Below are positions 1 to 11,544 of a stretch of DNA of 64,000 nt, piece after piece. The notes below the pieces were generated by a model. The model worked only from the letters and a program-made list of their open reading frames with translations, was not told the DNA's origin and did no database searches. How positions within the stretch are numbered: position 1 is the stretch's first letter; every line of letters begins with the position of its first letter. This DNA is from Pezicula radicicola. Lineage: Eukaryota; Ascomycota; Leotiomycetes; Helotiales; Dermateaceae. The DNA lies in assembly GCA_003008705.1 (NCBI GenBank), contig PDUO01000029.1, forward strand, positions 73,321-137,320, in the 5' to 3' direction. The position numbers and the translations under genes are program-made.

Positions 1-1443
1 GGATTTGGATTCTAGGGGGGTGGTAAGGGTTGATAAGGAGACTGTTTTCTTTTGGCTAAGAGAGAGGATTCGGGGGTGGTTAGGGGGAAGAAGAGTTTGT
101 GAAGGAGGGTATTAAGAAACTTCTAAATACCGGTTAATTTGAGAGTCTGCTGTGTTTGTTTCTGTATTCGCAGTACATGATGCAGATCTAGAACCTTCAT
201 TCTCTTGAATAGTAAATATTTTCTAATAAAACGAGTCTTGAATAATCCCGAAATATCTTTCACTGCTTACAATCCTTTATTACCTAAAAGGTACCACATG
301 TCTATAATTGAAAATATTTATTGCTTTAATGTATAAACACGCCTCACTTGATACGCCTCACTTGATAACCTTCAATTAGAAGAATTACAGGGAGCTACCT
401 GTAGTAGTAGAGGTATTGCATTTTACGTTCTGCAAAGAGTAAAGAGAACTTAAGTATACGTTAATTGTGGTAGCTAAGCGAGGTCAAAAGGGGTAAATAT
501 AGTTGCATAATTACACTGTTCGATAATCACTATACAATTATTCTAGACTTTATAGTCTAAAAGTAAAAGTAAGAAGTTATTATTAGGGTCTATCGACACA
601 CATAGTCACAGAACCACGTAACAGCAGCCAGGGGTCGGAAATGACTAAGCGAGCATTCCCCCCTTTTCCTATGTAAGCCCAGCTCGCTACAGAAGTATTT
701 TCGCTCTCGTAATTTCTCACTCGAGGAGAAGGCCATGTATATATAAGTGCATAATAATAGCAAAGACGTAAACTAAGGAGATGATGTATCGTTACTCAAT
801 TAGTCCTCGAAGTCCACCTTCCCAAAAGATACTTGGTTCCTAAAATATCCCTTTCTTGTTTTCAATCTAGGCTTAACCAATGTAGAGCACTCCTGAAATC
901 CAAAAGGGATTCCGTTTGCGTACTTCTACGCAAGCATTTTGTGCCAGAACCTCTCTCCCCTTCAATCAATCCACATTCCCGGTACGCGTACATATATCTC
1001 CGGCAGTTCGACCAAATTCCAGAAATCTCCCAAGTAATCATCCCATGGGTTCGAAATCCAAATATGCCAGTCTCCAGGCGATGGGCCGTATGTACACCCA
1101 TAGATCTAGAGGAAAATATAAGTCTTCTCATTATACACCCATAATCCAAAGACCTTCAGGCACGTCTCTTCAATTTTTGAAAACTTAACCGTCTCTGACT
1201 GACCATATAGCACTAGATTAACCCCAGCTCGCTCGAGCTCCTCAAGTCAGACTCTTAGCAACTTAGTTATACGCTTAGGAGTGTATTTATCTAAATCAAG
1301 ATATATCAAGGATCCTTCAATTAGCGTTAGGAGAGCAGATGTCTGCTCAAGCTGCGGCTTATTTCGAGGAAACAGCGGTAAAGGATAAGCACCGTTATCT
1401 AGAAGCTCCCTTAGCAATTCGAGTCATTCTGGAGCACGATTAG
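1..1443. other. AT-rich stretch without a recognisable gene
   Basis: No open frame here resembles a protein family, and the longer frames lack convincing composition. The only structure seen is an exact 14-bp tandem duplication (ACGCCTCACTTGAT) at 339-352 and 353-366. Confidence 0.5.
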
Positions 1444-1761
1444 CTAAGCTGGAGACTTTAGTAGTCTTAAATTACCTTCCAAAGTTTGGGTATTCCCAAC
1501 CTGGAAATCAGGTGCCCAATCGTCAAAGAGCGTATTCCCAGACTTAGTAGGTATACGACCAGTAGCACGTGTCACTGCGTCGAAAAGCGTACCCTCTTCT
1601 GTATCACATTGGGCTACAGTAGGTGATGCCTTTTGAGATGGCAAGGCAGCTCTGACCAGATCAGGAGAACTCAGTGGATTTCGTGTTAGTCCGATAGCAA
1701 TTCGAACATTTGTTTCCAGTGTTGGATTGTCTCCCGAATTTTGTATACGGCCTTCAGGCAC
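1444..1761 (-). other. Unassigned open exon-like frame
   Basis: A frame of about 105 codons that is not preceded by an ATG (it would begin at GTG). Just upstream on the minus strand is a run of about 15 T followed by AG, which resembles a splice acceptor, so this could be a terminal exon. I do not recognise the protein. It lies downstream of the peroxidase pseudogene on the same strand, but the peroxidase already has its own stop, so the two are probably unrelated. It may not be coding. Confidence 0.2.
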
Positions 1762-1870
1762 AAGAAGGCTTCCACAGAGCTAAAAAAAAAAAAAAAGTAA
1801 TAGAGCAAGTCATATGTCCCCCCAACCACGCATCCTTCGCAGCACCCCCCGAACCAGGAAACTCTCCAAA

Positions 1871-3110
1871 CTAACTAGTATCAATACTCTCCAACTCAAG
1901 ACATCCCAACACCTCAAAAACACTCTCAAAAGCCTCATTAATCTGCTCCAAAGGCGCCGTAACAATTTCGAACAAGCGCTTTAACAAATCAGGCGCCGCC
2001 TGCTGAGCAAACTGATAAGCAAAACAAACAGCATTATTATCCTCAGCCAAAGTATCCGAATTATAAATACCACCGGTCAAATTAGTGATGTCAATACCTG
2101 TAAAAGAATCCACAGTTCCTGTATTCCCACCCACTGATAAGAACTGGGGATATTGGAGAGCAGCACCTAGGAGATCGGTGTTGAAATAGTGAATGGAATA
2201 TTCATCGCCGATGGCACGTTTATACCAATTATCAGGAATTCTCTCAATTTCTTCTGTCCAGATGAAATGTCCTGGGTCGCCGGTTATTGAGAAGAAGGAC
2301 GGAAGGAGGTAAGTGTTGTTAGGTCGTAGCCGTTTGGTCCGAGGGGTTGGGAGTATAGATTTTCGAATTGGGGGACGATGACTTTGTAGTCATTTCCGCT
2401 GAAGGTTCATGAGTAAGGTTCATAGGTGGAATGGCAAGAGGACTTACTATTCGTAAAGATCGGGTCGCGTGGGTGATACGTCTGATTCGTATTTGTTGTG
2501 AGAGCCTGATATACCCTGTGGTGTACCGAGGAAACCAACGGAGCTCAGCAGGCTTGACGATGGTGGCCCACCAATTGACCAGCCTGAAAAGTGGTGAGCA
2601 AATATAATCTTTAAAAATAGTTAACTGAGTGGTTACTAACTTGTAAGGCCACCATCAAATACAGCTCCGTAAACGGCAAGAAAGGCAGCGAGATCTGTAG
2701 CCATTCCGAAAACTACTTGAAGTTAGCCAAGATCTTGTGGAACGGAGAGAAGTCCCACAATCACAAGTGCCTCGGATAAACTGTGTGATTGTAGCGACAC
2801 CGTTATGGGGTATATAGTTATGATTTGCCGTCGCGTTCAGTCCCGGGCAAGGCCCTCTCAAGTCATCCGGTCCAGGAGGAACAAATGCATGTTCTCCGGT
2901 AGTGGTAACATATTGTTCTGAAGCGGAGAATCCTGGATCGAGTGGTGTTCCCACAGACTTGTCCTTGACTTTGGCCTCAATCTGTTCTGAAATTCCCGCA
3001 AGTGCTCTCTTCTCTTTTTCACTAAAGGAGAGACCGAACATACGAGACTGAAATGCAATGCTCTGAGAAACATAAAGTAAAACCAGAGTTAAACAAAAAG
3101 AAGACTTCAT
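1871..3110 (-). pseudogene. Heme-thiolate peroxidase (chloroperoxidase/peroxygenase family 2), internally deleted
   Basis: Seen: an N-terminal signal-like segment (KSSFCLTLVLLYVSQSIAF), the heme-thiolate motif RGPCPGLNATANHNY, an EXD acid-base motif (YESDVSPTR), and a C-terminal SVGGNTGTVDSFTG block. Proposed exons on the minus strand are 3110-2765, 2715-2641, 2583-2448 and 2398 onward. In the last exon the frame runs into TAA at 2284-2286, while the family sequence resumes in another frame with FFSITGD. Roughly 60 residues normally present between these blocks (the GPFTG to YRFMAN region) are missing. Family enzymes are secreted and use H2O2 to halogenate or oxygenate substrates. I infer an internal deletion plus frameshift, hence a pseudogene. 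Confidence 0.75.
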
Positions 3111-4283
3111 GATGGCACGATATAGTTGTGAATTTATGAAGTGAATTTCATGATCTTTCCTGAAGAGTACATTAATTTAAAAGTGATCATGGAGTATATA
3201 TATTTTAGGCCTGTGGCAATTCAAGATGTTGCTACCGTCTGCCGTCCCATTCTTTTTAGTAATGATGAATATCTTAAACCTACAAAATGATTGTCACACT
3301 GTAGAGTATACAAAGCAAGCTGCGTTCGCTTTAGGCCTCGGTGTCGCATCTATCATGACAACAGAGCGAATTTAATCGATTAAACTTTCGGGAATTTGTC
3401 CATGTCGATCATGAACTACACGACCTAATATAGGACGAAAAGAAGACCAATGAGACGGCTAGTAATTGTAAAAAGGGAGACAATTCCATCAGCGGCTTTT
3501 CACTTTGTCCTAAAAGACAAATAGTGTGGCTGTCTAGCGCCACAAAGAAAGCAGGAATAACCCAAAGCGACCTCGGCACTTGGAGAGGAGTTCAAGATTA
3601 CTTTGTTTGGATGTACAATAGCATGACGTCAAGCCCATGTATAGATCTTTGGCTCACTTAAGCTTAATCTCATCGCTAGAGCAAGGGGATGAAACTGCGG
3701 GGGAAAAGCCACTCCTCGGTTCAACGTTGAGTGATCCACAGTCGACGACGAAAATCCAACGAGATGATAAGGGAGATGTAAAATCAACACGGGAGCGGGA
3801 GAGCACTTGATTTGAAATGATGGTGCTTCTGTAGGATATGCGGGGAAAATTGGTGGAGGAATATGAGTCGGTAAATTGTTGACGTTGGGTGACAGGCCCT
3901 CTGCTAGATAGAACCTTTTAAGTCTAACTTGTGCCAAAATATCGAGAGAATACCATAGGAGATTCAAAGTACGCTGCTTTCTGCTATTATCCCAACACAA
4001 GAGATCATCTTAAGTTCATTCAGAGAGAATTTAACAAGGCAAATAACACCGTTACTATTCTTTCTGAGAAAAACACAAGAATGTCACTGTTTAATTGTTT
4101 AATAGGCTACAACAAGCGTAGATTGCGGAGCATTGTTGTGTATTCTACAAAGAGTAAAAAGAGGCCCAGCTGGCTATTTACCGATACTTTATACCTTAAT
4201 ACAAGGGTTTATCTTTAGTGTTTCTGAGCTTCGTTTCTCTGCAACTCGGCCAGCTTCAGTGACGCTGCCCACTTATCCGCCCT
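3111..4283. other. Intergenic, nothing recognised
   Basis: Several frames of 60-120 codons occur, but none has a convincing start, composition or family match. Confidence 0.4.
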
Positions 4284-5525
4284 TTACTTCTGTTCCACTG
4301 AATCTTCACCTTTGTCCTGTGAACTGCCATCTTCCTTGATCTCAAATACGAACCATCCAGACACTGGCTGCACCGTATCTAAAACCGTAGCAGACTCTCC
4401 ACCAGTCACTCTAACACCCACGGATCCAGCTACCATTCGTGTCTTGTACTCTACCCCATTATCATCCACCGTCACTGGAACTGCAGCGCAACCTGCAGGT
4501 ACAAGTTCAGTATCAACGTTATGATACATGGTACTGTCAAGAACTAAGGTTGCGGACCGGAGGAAATCGCTTGCAAGATCAGATCCACCAGGCGTATCTT
4601 TGTCTCGAGAAGAACCAGTGAAACGATAAAACTTCGCAGTCTTTTTATTAGGTGCATCGATCCACTCAAGATTTGCCAAGAGATCTCCCTCGTTATTCCA
4701 GAAGCAAAAGGCCGTGATCCAACCGCTGTAATAAGGCTTGAAGCTCCCACCTCCGAATCGATGTGCAATCGTCTGCCAAAAGTCTTTTGTCTCGGCAGCT
4801 TCAGGCGCATCAAATGTATGCACGAAACGCTTGAGAACCGGCTTGAGCAGCTTGTACCACGCACTCGGTTCCTCTCCGAAGGTGAGAAGTTTATCAAGGC
4901 GCATAATTAACTTCTGCCAGTCTGCACGCTCGCCCAGAAGAGTCACCGACGGGATGCCACACTGTAGCATAAACTTGTAGGCAAAGTACTTCTGCATTGA
5001 GCCCATCATAATCACCGACGCGACCACCTGGTCATTCTTAGTGGTAGTAGTGAAGTCGGGCATCATCCATGCGCGAAGGTCCGGATCTACAACATTGTGC
5101 TGGATAGCTTGGCTCATATCGCGAGCAAGCAAACCATAATCTGCAGTGAACAAAGTAGCGCTCTGAACGACTGTAAGGGTCTTCTGGCCATCATGAGCGA
5201 CGAATTTGCCTCTGAGTTCTTCAGCGTGTTTGTTGATGTAAAACGATAGCTGTGTCAAGATCGCAAACCAGATATCTTCAGGACGAAGAATCAGGTTGTG
5301 GTGTTGGTTGTAAGCTTCAATGGCTCCATGGACGAAACCGTTGCGATAGCCGTAGATAGGAGCGCTGTCTTTACATGAAGAAGCGATCATCGTTTTCATC
5401 TTGTCGAATTCAACATCGCTGACCTGCTTTAGAAGCTGCTCTGCATTCTGAATAGCCTCTCCAAGGTTGGACTTGGAACCCCAAGTATCGGCGCCGTGAG
5501 GAGCGGGATAAGTCGTGACGGGCAT
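4284..5525 (-). CDS. DUF4419 domain protein
   Basis: A single uninterrupted exon of 413 aa starting with ATG. The block NLILRPEDIWFAILTQLSFY followed by a K-H-A-E-E-L-R-G-K-F-V segment is characteristic of DUF4419 (Pfam), which is common in expanded families in filamentous fungi. There is no signal peptide or membrane segment, so it is probably soluble and intracellular. The C-terminal end (after about residue 380) is polar and rich in D, E and K. The molecular function is unknown for the family. It is one of the few undamaged genes in the first 18 kb. Confidence 0.85.
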   Translation of the reverse strand: MPVTTYPAPHGADTWGSKSNLGEAIQNAEQLLKQVSDVEFDKMKTMIASSCKDSAPIYGYRNGFVHGAIEAYNQHHNLILRPEDIWFAILTQLSFYINKHAEELRGKFVAHDGQKTLTVVQSATLFTADYGLLARDMSQAIQHNVVDPDLRAWMMPDFTTTTKNDQVVASVIMMGSMQKYFAYKFMLQCGIPSVTLLGERADWQKLIMRLDKLLTFGEEPSAWYKLLKPVLKRFVHTFDAPEAAETKDFWQTIAHRFGGGSFKPYYSGWITAFCFWNNEGDLLANLEWIDAPNKKTAKFYRFTGSSRDKDTPGGSDLASDFLRSATLVLDSTMYHNVDTELVPAGCAAVPVTVDDNGVEYKTRMVAGSVGVRVTGGESATVLDTVQPVSGWFVFEIKEDGSSQDKGEDSVEQK

Positions 5526-6746
5526 CTTGACTGGTGCTTTTTTGAAGAGTAGTTGATTTAATATTCTTAGAGTTGTTCTCTAAAAGTGATGTTGATCTCC
5601 GAAAGTGTAGGTTTTCACCAAAAAATGGAAGTCTGAAGAGTAGGTAGGTAAGAAGGAAATTGCATCGACGTTCTTGCCTTTGGAAAGCTTGCTTCGGGGT
5701 TAGTGAATGCTTTTCCACGTGACAGCACTAAATTAAGGTCTTATACTGTACACTTCTTCCTCTGCTGCCAGATTCTGCGACGGGTGTCAACCAGTTGTGA
5801 AAAGGCATAAAAGATTTATTCAATCTAATCCCCCTTCTCAGGTTGGTGAATAGCCTTACTTGTATACCACTTTTTAGGAATAGGTCATTTTTGAAGAGTT
5901 GATCTGAATGACAGGTGAATGGCATGTGTACCAAGGCTCCTATTAGTGTGGTCGCACCTACTCGAGTAAGATAAGCTCTAATAGTGTAAGTTTGCAAACT
6001 AAGGAATGGACGTTCAAAGTGCCGTGTGCAGACCAAGAACAGGCATATAAGAAGGGGTTCTGTAGTGTGGCCGAAGAACTGACGGAGAGTCACAAGACGA
6101 AATAAATAAGGAAATCACAGAGGGCATTTTCTTTGGAGAGGACCAGGGCAACGTCATGTTGCAAGAAGGATTTGCCTCGAGAGATCGAAAGAAATGTTTT
6201 TGGGAGGGATCTTGTTTGGTCTCCCTGATATATTCATGTAAAGTTGACAACTTGCACACAGTAGAAGCGAAGGATAAAACGAAGTATGGTTGGCCACGAG
6301 GAGGGAGAAAAAGAACATAACTGAATGCCCCAAGCTGAGGGTGAGTCGAGACGATAGTGACTACCTTAACATGTTCGACACAAAGTCGGTCAGGTCTCGT
6401 GTGAGACACCCGAGTTGACGTTGCCAAATGCGAGATCTGAAGTTATCTTGTTTCATCAACCATTAAAAGACAGTGCTTAAGCTACTCACCCTAAACACTA
6501 CTTGCTAACTTGAAGCTATTGTTTTTGGAAGCTGCAGCTTTGCTCCCTCTTCGGAGGGCACTTTGCTGAGTACTCCAACCTCCATTGATAGTGAAGGAGG
6601 TCAACTTCTGTAGAACTGGTGTCTTCAGATTGCTCAATTTAGCGAGCAACCACAGGTCTTACTAAATTCTATCCTATCCTTTCATATTGATTCTTTCGGT
6701 CGTCAATTCCTCAACCCATCTCAGTAAATTTGAATAATGTGCCCTG
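5526..6746. other. Intergenic, nothing recognised
   Basis: The space between the DUF4419 gene start and the DBP6 gene end. Frames of 100-137 codons on the minus strand have no ATG or family resemblance. Confidence 0.4.
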
Positions 6747-9131
6747 CTACTGGTTGCCTTTACTGTTCTTTGTGCTGCTCGCTTCCCGACCAAGTGTCTC
6801 CAAAGCCTCCGCATATTTGTTCCTCTGCTCCAGTCCAAATGAGACAGCGGCATTGATATTGACCCTCGTAACGTCGCCCGATCTCTTAATAACTTCTGAC
6901 CTTGCAATGTCATTCCAGAACCACCTAGCCTCGGTATTGCCGAGTAGAGTCCATGCGTGCCCACGCTTTCCGGCTCTTGCCGTTCTACCTACACGATGTA
7001 CATAGCTCGTCAAACTCTTTGGAACGTCGTAATTCACCACATGCGCCAAATTTGGCAAATCCAGACCTCGAGAAACGAGGTCGGAGGCCACTAGTATTGA
7101 CAATTTGCCCGCTTGGAATGACTTCAGAGCTGCTTTTCGCGATGAATTTCTAGTTGTTGAGGTCAGAATACCGATCTTGTAAGATGAGTCTAGCAGAGCA
7201 AGGAGCCGGCCAAGTCTGACAGCCGTTTCGTTCGATTTCGTGAATATGAGGACACCTCGAGTTGTTGATTGAGATTGAGATACTCGGGTGGCAGTAGGGT
7301 TTTGCTCCTTATCTTGGCTTACTACAGAAGAACTACCAGAAGATGAGGTTGCAGATGAGCTATCATCATTATCATCGTCTTCATCCTCATCCTCATCCTC
7401 GGACGAGCTTTCATCAGACGAAGTATCATCAGCATCTGGGGCAGAAATCATATTCTGCGATCTGAGAAGATGGAGCAGGTACAGAGGTTTATCTGCATCA
7501 TCCTCGACTTTGATTGCCGACTCAATGAGAAGTTCTGGTAAGATGTTTGCTTCTAACGAGTCGGCATCAACATCAGCGTCTTGGCCGTAACTACTTCCTT
7601 CGAGCACGACAAGTTTTGGCCGATATAGCTGCAAACTTTTGAGTTGATCAGCATCCCTAGCCATTGTTGCACTCAGAATGACCTTTCTAATGCGATCTCC
7701 AGTTCGCACAGGTTTCGGAGGAAGTTTGGACATTATGATTGTTGACCATTGCTGGAAGCTTTGATCGAGCAGCTTATCAGCTTCATCTACCACAAGCCAC
7801 CTTACATACTCCAGTGAAAATCCTTTCGTAGAATTCAAATGCTCCACAAGCCTACCAGGTGTACATATCAGGATGTCAACCTTGGGCTTGGGCTCTATCA
7901 CATGATCTAGAAGAGTTGGAACTTCCTCTACGCATAGCAACTCATCCTCGTCATCGCTCTCATTTTCTGACCAATCCGAACCTTCCCACTTGGCATTAAT
8001 TCTCCACTGCTGTGCTTCGTACTTTGTTGGGTTATATACGAGCTCTTGATCTATCAGAGCAGCTTGTTCACTTTTTAAAGTCTGATATCCAACAGCAGTC
8101 CCAATTTTGACACGCTTCCTTCCAATCTCTGAGAAGGCATGTGCACAAGTCTCGCATACCTCCAAAGCTTGATTAACAAGTTCCCGTGTTGGCACAACAA
8201 TAAGACCCCGTAACCTGGTGACTTTGTTCTCGCTAATGCTTTGTACCATTGGCAAAACATATGCCAAAGTCTTTCCGGAACCAGTAGCTGCTGAAACGAC
8301 AACATCACCAGGCTCTTGGTCGGGTGCAGGAAGTAATAAAGGTAAAACTGCGGCCTGGATGGCGAAAGCTTCATCGAAACCCTTCGATTGTAAACTCTTC
8401 GTCGCATCGTGTTGGACTCCGACATCCGAAAATGAAGCTGTTGTGGTAGGAGAGACACGGATTGGTGTTGCCATCCAAGGCAGTAACGAGGCGGACGAAG
8501 AAATAAATGGCGCCTCTGGGACAGGTTCTGGCTGGGGGAGAGGCCCCAGATCGTGGACCTCTGGAGGCTCCTCAGGTACTGCATCGTCGGACTTCGCGTC
8601 GAGGTTAAGTTTTGCTGCCTTCCTGGCCGCTTTTTCTGCGAGCTTCTCTGCTTTCCTCAATGACTTCTCCCGCTTTTCTAGGACACTCTTATGTCTTATA
8701 TTGTCTTCGTCATCTCCTTCTTCTGCAGCAGCATCTGCCCCTTCCTGATCCTTTCCCTCCACATCCACAGGCTTTCTCTTCCTTTTCTCCCTTTTCTCCC
8801 TTTTCTCCTTCTGCTTCGGTGTATTTTCGATTCCATCACTCTTACTTTTCTTGGGGCTCGGCTCTGGTATGCTTTCGCTCACTTCTTCTCGTTTTCTTTT
8901 TGATATCGACGCTGGCTCAGGACTTAAAGACGCAATTGCGACAACGCTTTTCTTGGATTTTGGGGCAGGAACATATCGCGCATAGGTAGCAGATGCATCG
9001 TGTCGAGTCGCTGATGGCGGGGTTGCTTGAGATGGAATTGCTGCTGGGGAAGAAGGATCTGGCGCAATATTCGGTGTCGCAGTACTCTTCTTCTTCCCTG
9101 GGACGTATCTTGAGTATATTTGAGCGGCCAT
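6747..9131 (-). CDS. DBP6: DEAD-box ATP-dependent RNA helicase Dbp6
   Basis: ATP-dependent RNA helicase; Dbp6 acts in the nucleolus in early 60S ribosomal subunit assembly (established for yeast). The frame is intronless and open to 9290, but I choose the ATG at 9131 (MAAQIYSRYVPGKK) because fungal Dbp6 proteins begin this way; this gives 794 aa. Seen in order: a Lys/Glu-rich basic-acidic N-terminal tail with nuclear-localisation-like runs (KREKREKRKRK), motif I ATGSGKT (about residue 282), PTRELV, TPGRL, the DEAD box (about 452), SAT (about 487), an acidic Ser/Asp/Glu linker (about 560-600), LIFTKSNE, SRGLDLPN and HRVGRTARAG (about 713). The acidic insertion between the two RecA lobes is typical of Dbp6. 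All catalytic motifs are intact. Confidence 0.93.
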   Translation of the reverse strand: MAAQIYSRYVPGKKKSTATPNIAPDPSSPAAIPSQATPPSATRHDASATYARYVPAPKSKKSVVAIASLSPEPASISKRKREEVSESIPEPSPKKSKSDGIENTPKQKEKREKREKRKRKPVDVEGKDQEGADAAAEEGDDEDNIRHKSVLEKREKSLRKAEKLAEKAARKAAKLNLDAKSDDAVPEEPPEVHDLGPLPQPEPVPEAPFISSSASLLPWMATPIRVSPTTTASFSDVGVQHDATKSLQSKGFDEAFAIQAAVLPLLLPAPDQEPGDVVVSAATGSGKTLAYVLPMVQSISENKVTRLRGLIVVPTRELVNQALEVCETCAHAFSEIGRKRVKIGTAVGYQTLKSEQAALIDQELVYNPTKYEAQQWRINAKWEGSDWSENESDDEDELLCVEEVPTLLDHVIEPKPKVDILICTPGRLVEHLNSTKGFSLEYVRWLVVDEADKLLDQSFQQWSTIIMSKLPPKPVRTGDRIRKVILSATMARDADQLKSLQLYRPKLVVLEGSSYGQDADVDADSLEANILPELLIESAIKVEDDADKPLYLLHLLRSQNMISAPDADDTSSDESSSEDEDEDEDDDNDDSSSATSSSGSSSVVSQDKEQNPTATRVSQSQSTTRGVLIFTKSNETAVRLGRLLALLDSSYKIGILTSTTRNSSRKAALKSFQAGKLSILVASDLVSRGLDLPNLAHVVNYDVPKSLTSYVHRVGRTARAGKRGHAWTLLGNTEARWFWNDIARSEVIKRSGDVTRVNINAAVSFGLEQRNKYAEALETLGREASSTKNSKGNQ

Positions 9132-9656
9132 CGTAGAGGTGTGAAGGGCGAAGATGCAGCGCAACTTCCACTGACGTACCTGAGCAACTCGGATCTTCCC
9201 AAAACTTTTTTGAGCTTTGGCGGACTTTAAGGTTTCTGCCCCGTTACACCGCCTTCTATCGCATCGCACAACAAAAAGCAGCATGCACAACTACCTTTCT
9301 CAGTCACTCAAACTGCTGGAATGGCCCAGACAAGGTCTTCAAAAGAACGTGCGGTGTTTTAGTCTCTTCGAATCCGGCCAGTATTTCAGTCCGATTACAG
9401 TAAGAAGTAAATCAAATCACTTTTGCAAATATCTACACATACCTAGCACGCCTGTCGCAAGGAAAAAAGGTTATTGGTGCCGCTTTTCGAACTTTGGGAG
9501 CTTCTCCAGGATCGCGACTCGCGTCCTCCTCATGGAAATGGCTTCATTTAGGTACTCCGTACTGCCACCACAAAATTATGATCATGATCTTTTCTGCGTA
9601 GGACCCAACTCAATTGCTGGCCAGCAGATGTCTGGCCTGCACACACATTCATTACC
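9132..9656. promoter_or_regulatory. Shared intergenic region of divergent DBP6 and GPI3
   Basis: A 525-bp gap separates the two divergent start codons and must hold both promoters. I see no clear TATA box, as is common for fungal housekeeping genes. Confidence 0.5.
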
Positions 9657-11203
9657 ATGCCTTACAACATTGCCATGGTCAGCGACTTCTTCTTTCCTCA
9701 GCCTGGTGGAATCGAAAGCCACATCTACCAGCTGTCCACGAAGCTGCTCGATCGCGGCCACAAAGTCATTGTGATAACACACGCATATGAAGGACGCACA
9801 GGCGTACGATATCTTACCAATGGTCTCAAAGTCTACCATGTTCCTTTCCTGGTCATGTACCGCGCCTGTACATTCCCAACCGTCTTCTCCTTCTTCCCGG
9901 TCTTCAGGAATATAGTGATGCGCGAGCAGATCGAGATTGTTCATGGGCATGCGAGCTTGAGCAGCTTTTGTCATGAAGCAATCTTGCATGCGAGGACGAT
10001 GGGATTGCGCACAGTCTTCACCGACCATTCGCTGTTTGGCTTCGCAGACGCCGGTAGCATCTTGACAAATAAACTACTCAAGTTTACACTCAGCGACGTA
10101 GACCATGTAATATGTGTAAGCAACACATGGTAGGTCAGGTCTTTCTTAAACTTAGCACCAGTACTGATTTCCACAGCAAGGAGAACACTGTTCTGCGCGC
10201 CTCACTCGACCCCCTCATGGTCTCAGTCATTCCTAATGCCGTCGTCGCCGAGAACTTCCGCCCTCTGTCCCACCCTGACTACCCAGCAGAAGGACAAAAC
10301 AGCCCAATACAGCCCTTTAACAGTCATACAAATCCAATACCACAGCATCGACTTGGCCCTCATGATACAATAACAATCGTTGTCATTTCGCGTCTATTCT
10401 ACAACAAAGGAACCGATCTCTTGATTGCAGCTATACCTCGAATCATTGCAATACATCCTAATGTGCGATTTATAATAGCTGGGTCCGGACCAAAGGCAAT
10501 AGATTTAGAACAAATGCTAGAGAGAAATGTACTACAGGACCGTGTAGAGCTGCTTGGACCAGTACGGCACGAGGAAGTCCGCGATGTGATGGTTCGAGGC
10601 CACATATACTTGCATCCCAGTCTTACGGAAGCTTTTGGAACAGTCATTGTGGAGGCAGCAAGCTGTGGGTTGTATGTGGTGTGTACGCAGGTTGGTGGTA
10701 TACCAGAGGTCTTGCCGGCACATATGACGGTTTTCGCAAAACCAGAAGAAGACGATTTAGTCGCTGCCACTGGGAAAGCCATCGCTGCCCTGCGAGCAAA
10801 TAAAGTGCGCACAGAAAAATTTCACGACCAGGTCAAGATGATGTATTCTTGGACCGATGTCGCGCAGCGAACAGAAAGAGTGTACGATGGAATATCAGGT
10901 GTATTGAGTGAGGCGGAATTTTATGGTTATGATGCTGCCGATGCTGCTAGCTGGAGTGCATCAAGAGGCCGAGCAGGAGTCCAGAGCTTTGCGCTTATCG
11001 ATAGACTCAAAAGATACTATGGGTGTGGAATCTGGGCCGGAAAACTGTTCTGCCTGTGTGTGGTAATCGACTACCTCATATTTTTGCTCCTTGAGTTTTA
11101 TGCACCAAGGGAAAACATAGACATTGCCAGGAATTGGCCAAAGAAAGGATCCATCGAGGAGAGGATACCAAGGGATCGGGAGAAGAGGAGAGATACTGGC
11201 TAA
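9657..11203 (+). CDS. GPI3: GPI3/PIG-A, catalytic subunit of GPI N-acetylglucosaminyltransferase
   Basis: Transfers GlcNAc from UDP-GlcNAc to phosphatidylinositol, the first step of GPI-anchor synthesis, on the cytosolic face of the ER within the GPI-GnT complex. Exons are 9657-10129 and 10177-11203 (intron of 47 nt, GTAGGT...ACAG), giving 499 aa. The splice restores the conserved [18 protein letters not shown] block. The N-terminal GT4 lobe starts with [13 protein letters not shown]. The C-terminal lobe contains [14 protein letters not shown] and the E-x7-E motif EAFGTVIVE. Near the C terminus is one hydrophobic helix ([19 protein letters not shown]) that anchors the protein in the ER. Length and motifs are normal and nothing is damaged. 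Confidence 0.95.
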
Positions 11204-11544
11204 TAAGTGCAGGTGCACAAATAATACCATTCACTCGTTCTTAAATGTTTTTATTCTGGTAATCTGCCAAGTTTGGTACATGGTCTGGACATTTCTTGTA
11301 GCTCAAAGGCCATTGATACGCCTAGACGAGATTAACAATCATAGGACAAAAAGTGTGATATCTACCGATAGAGGACTTGTAAGTCCCGTTTTCATCAAAG
11401 TTAAACATAGTAGCTAATGCCTGGTGCACGAGGATAGAGCAAGCGTATATATGCCGGCCCAACCCTTAAGCCATCACTTTCTTGCACCGTAAGTTCGCTA
11501 GGTACTAAGCGTACTTCACAGTCATGAACGTCAACACTTTGCAA

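Noticed and set aside
1046..1060. GGGTTCGAAATCC as a tRNA T-loop
   Set aside because: The loop is one base too long and no flanking stems form.
6014..6427. 137-codon minus-strand frame between DUF4419 and DBP6 genes
   Set aside because: It starts at TTG rather than ATG and has no family resemblance or protein-like pattern.
7288..7590. Serine-rich plus-strand frame inside DBP6
   Set aside because: It is the antisense of the acidic linker of DBP6.
9131..9290. Upstream in-frame start for DBP6 (53 extra residues)
   Set aside because: The added segment is unlike Dbp6 N-termini and falls in the divergent promoter; the ATG at 9131 matches the usual start.
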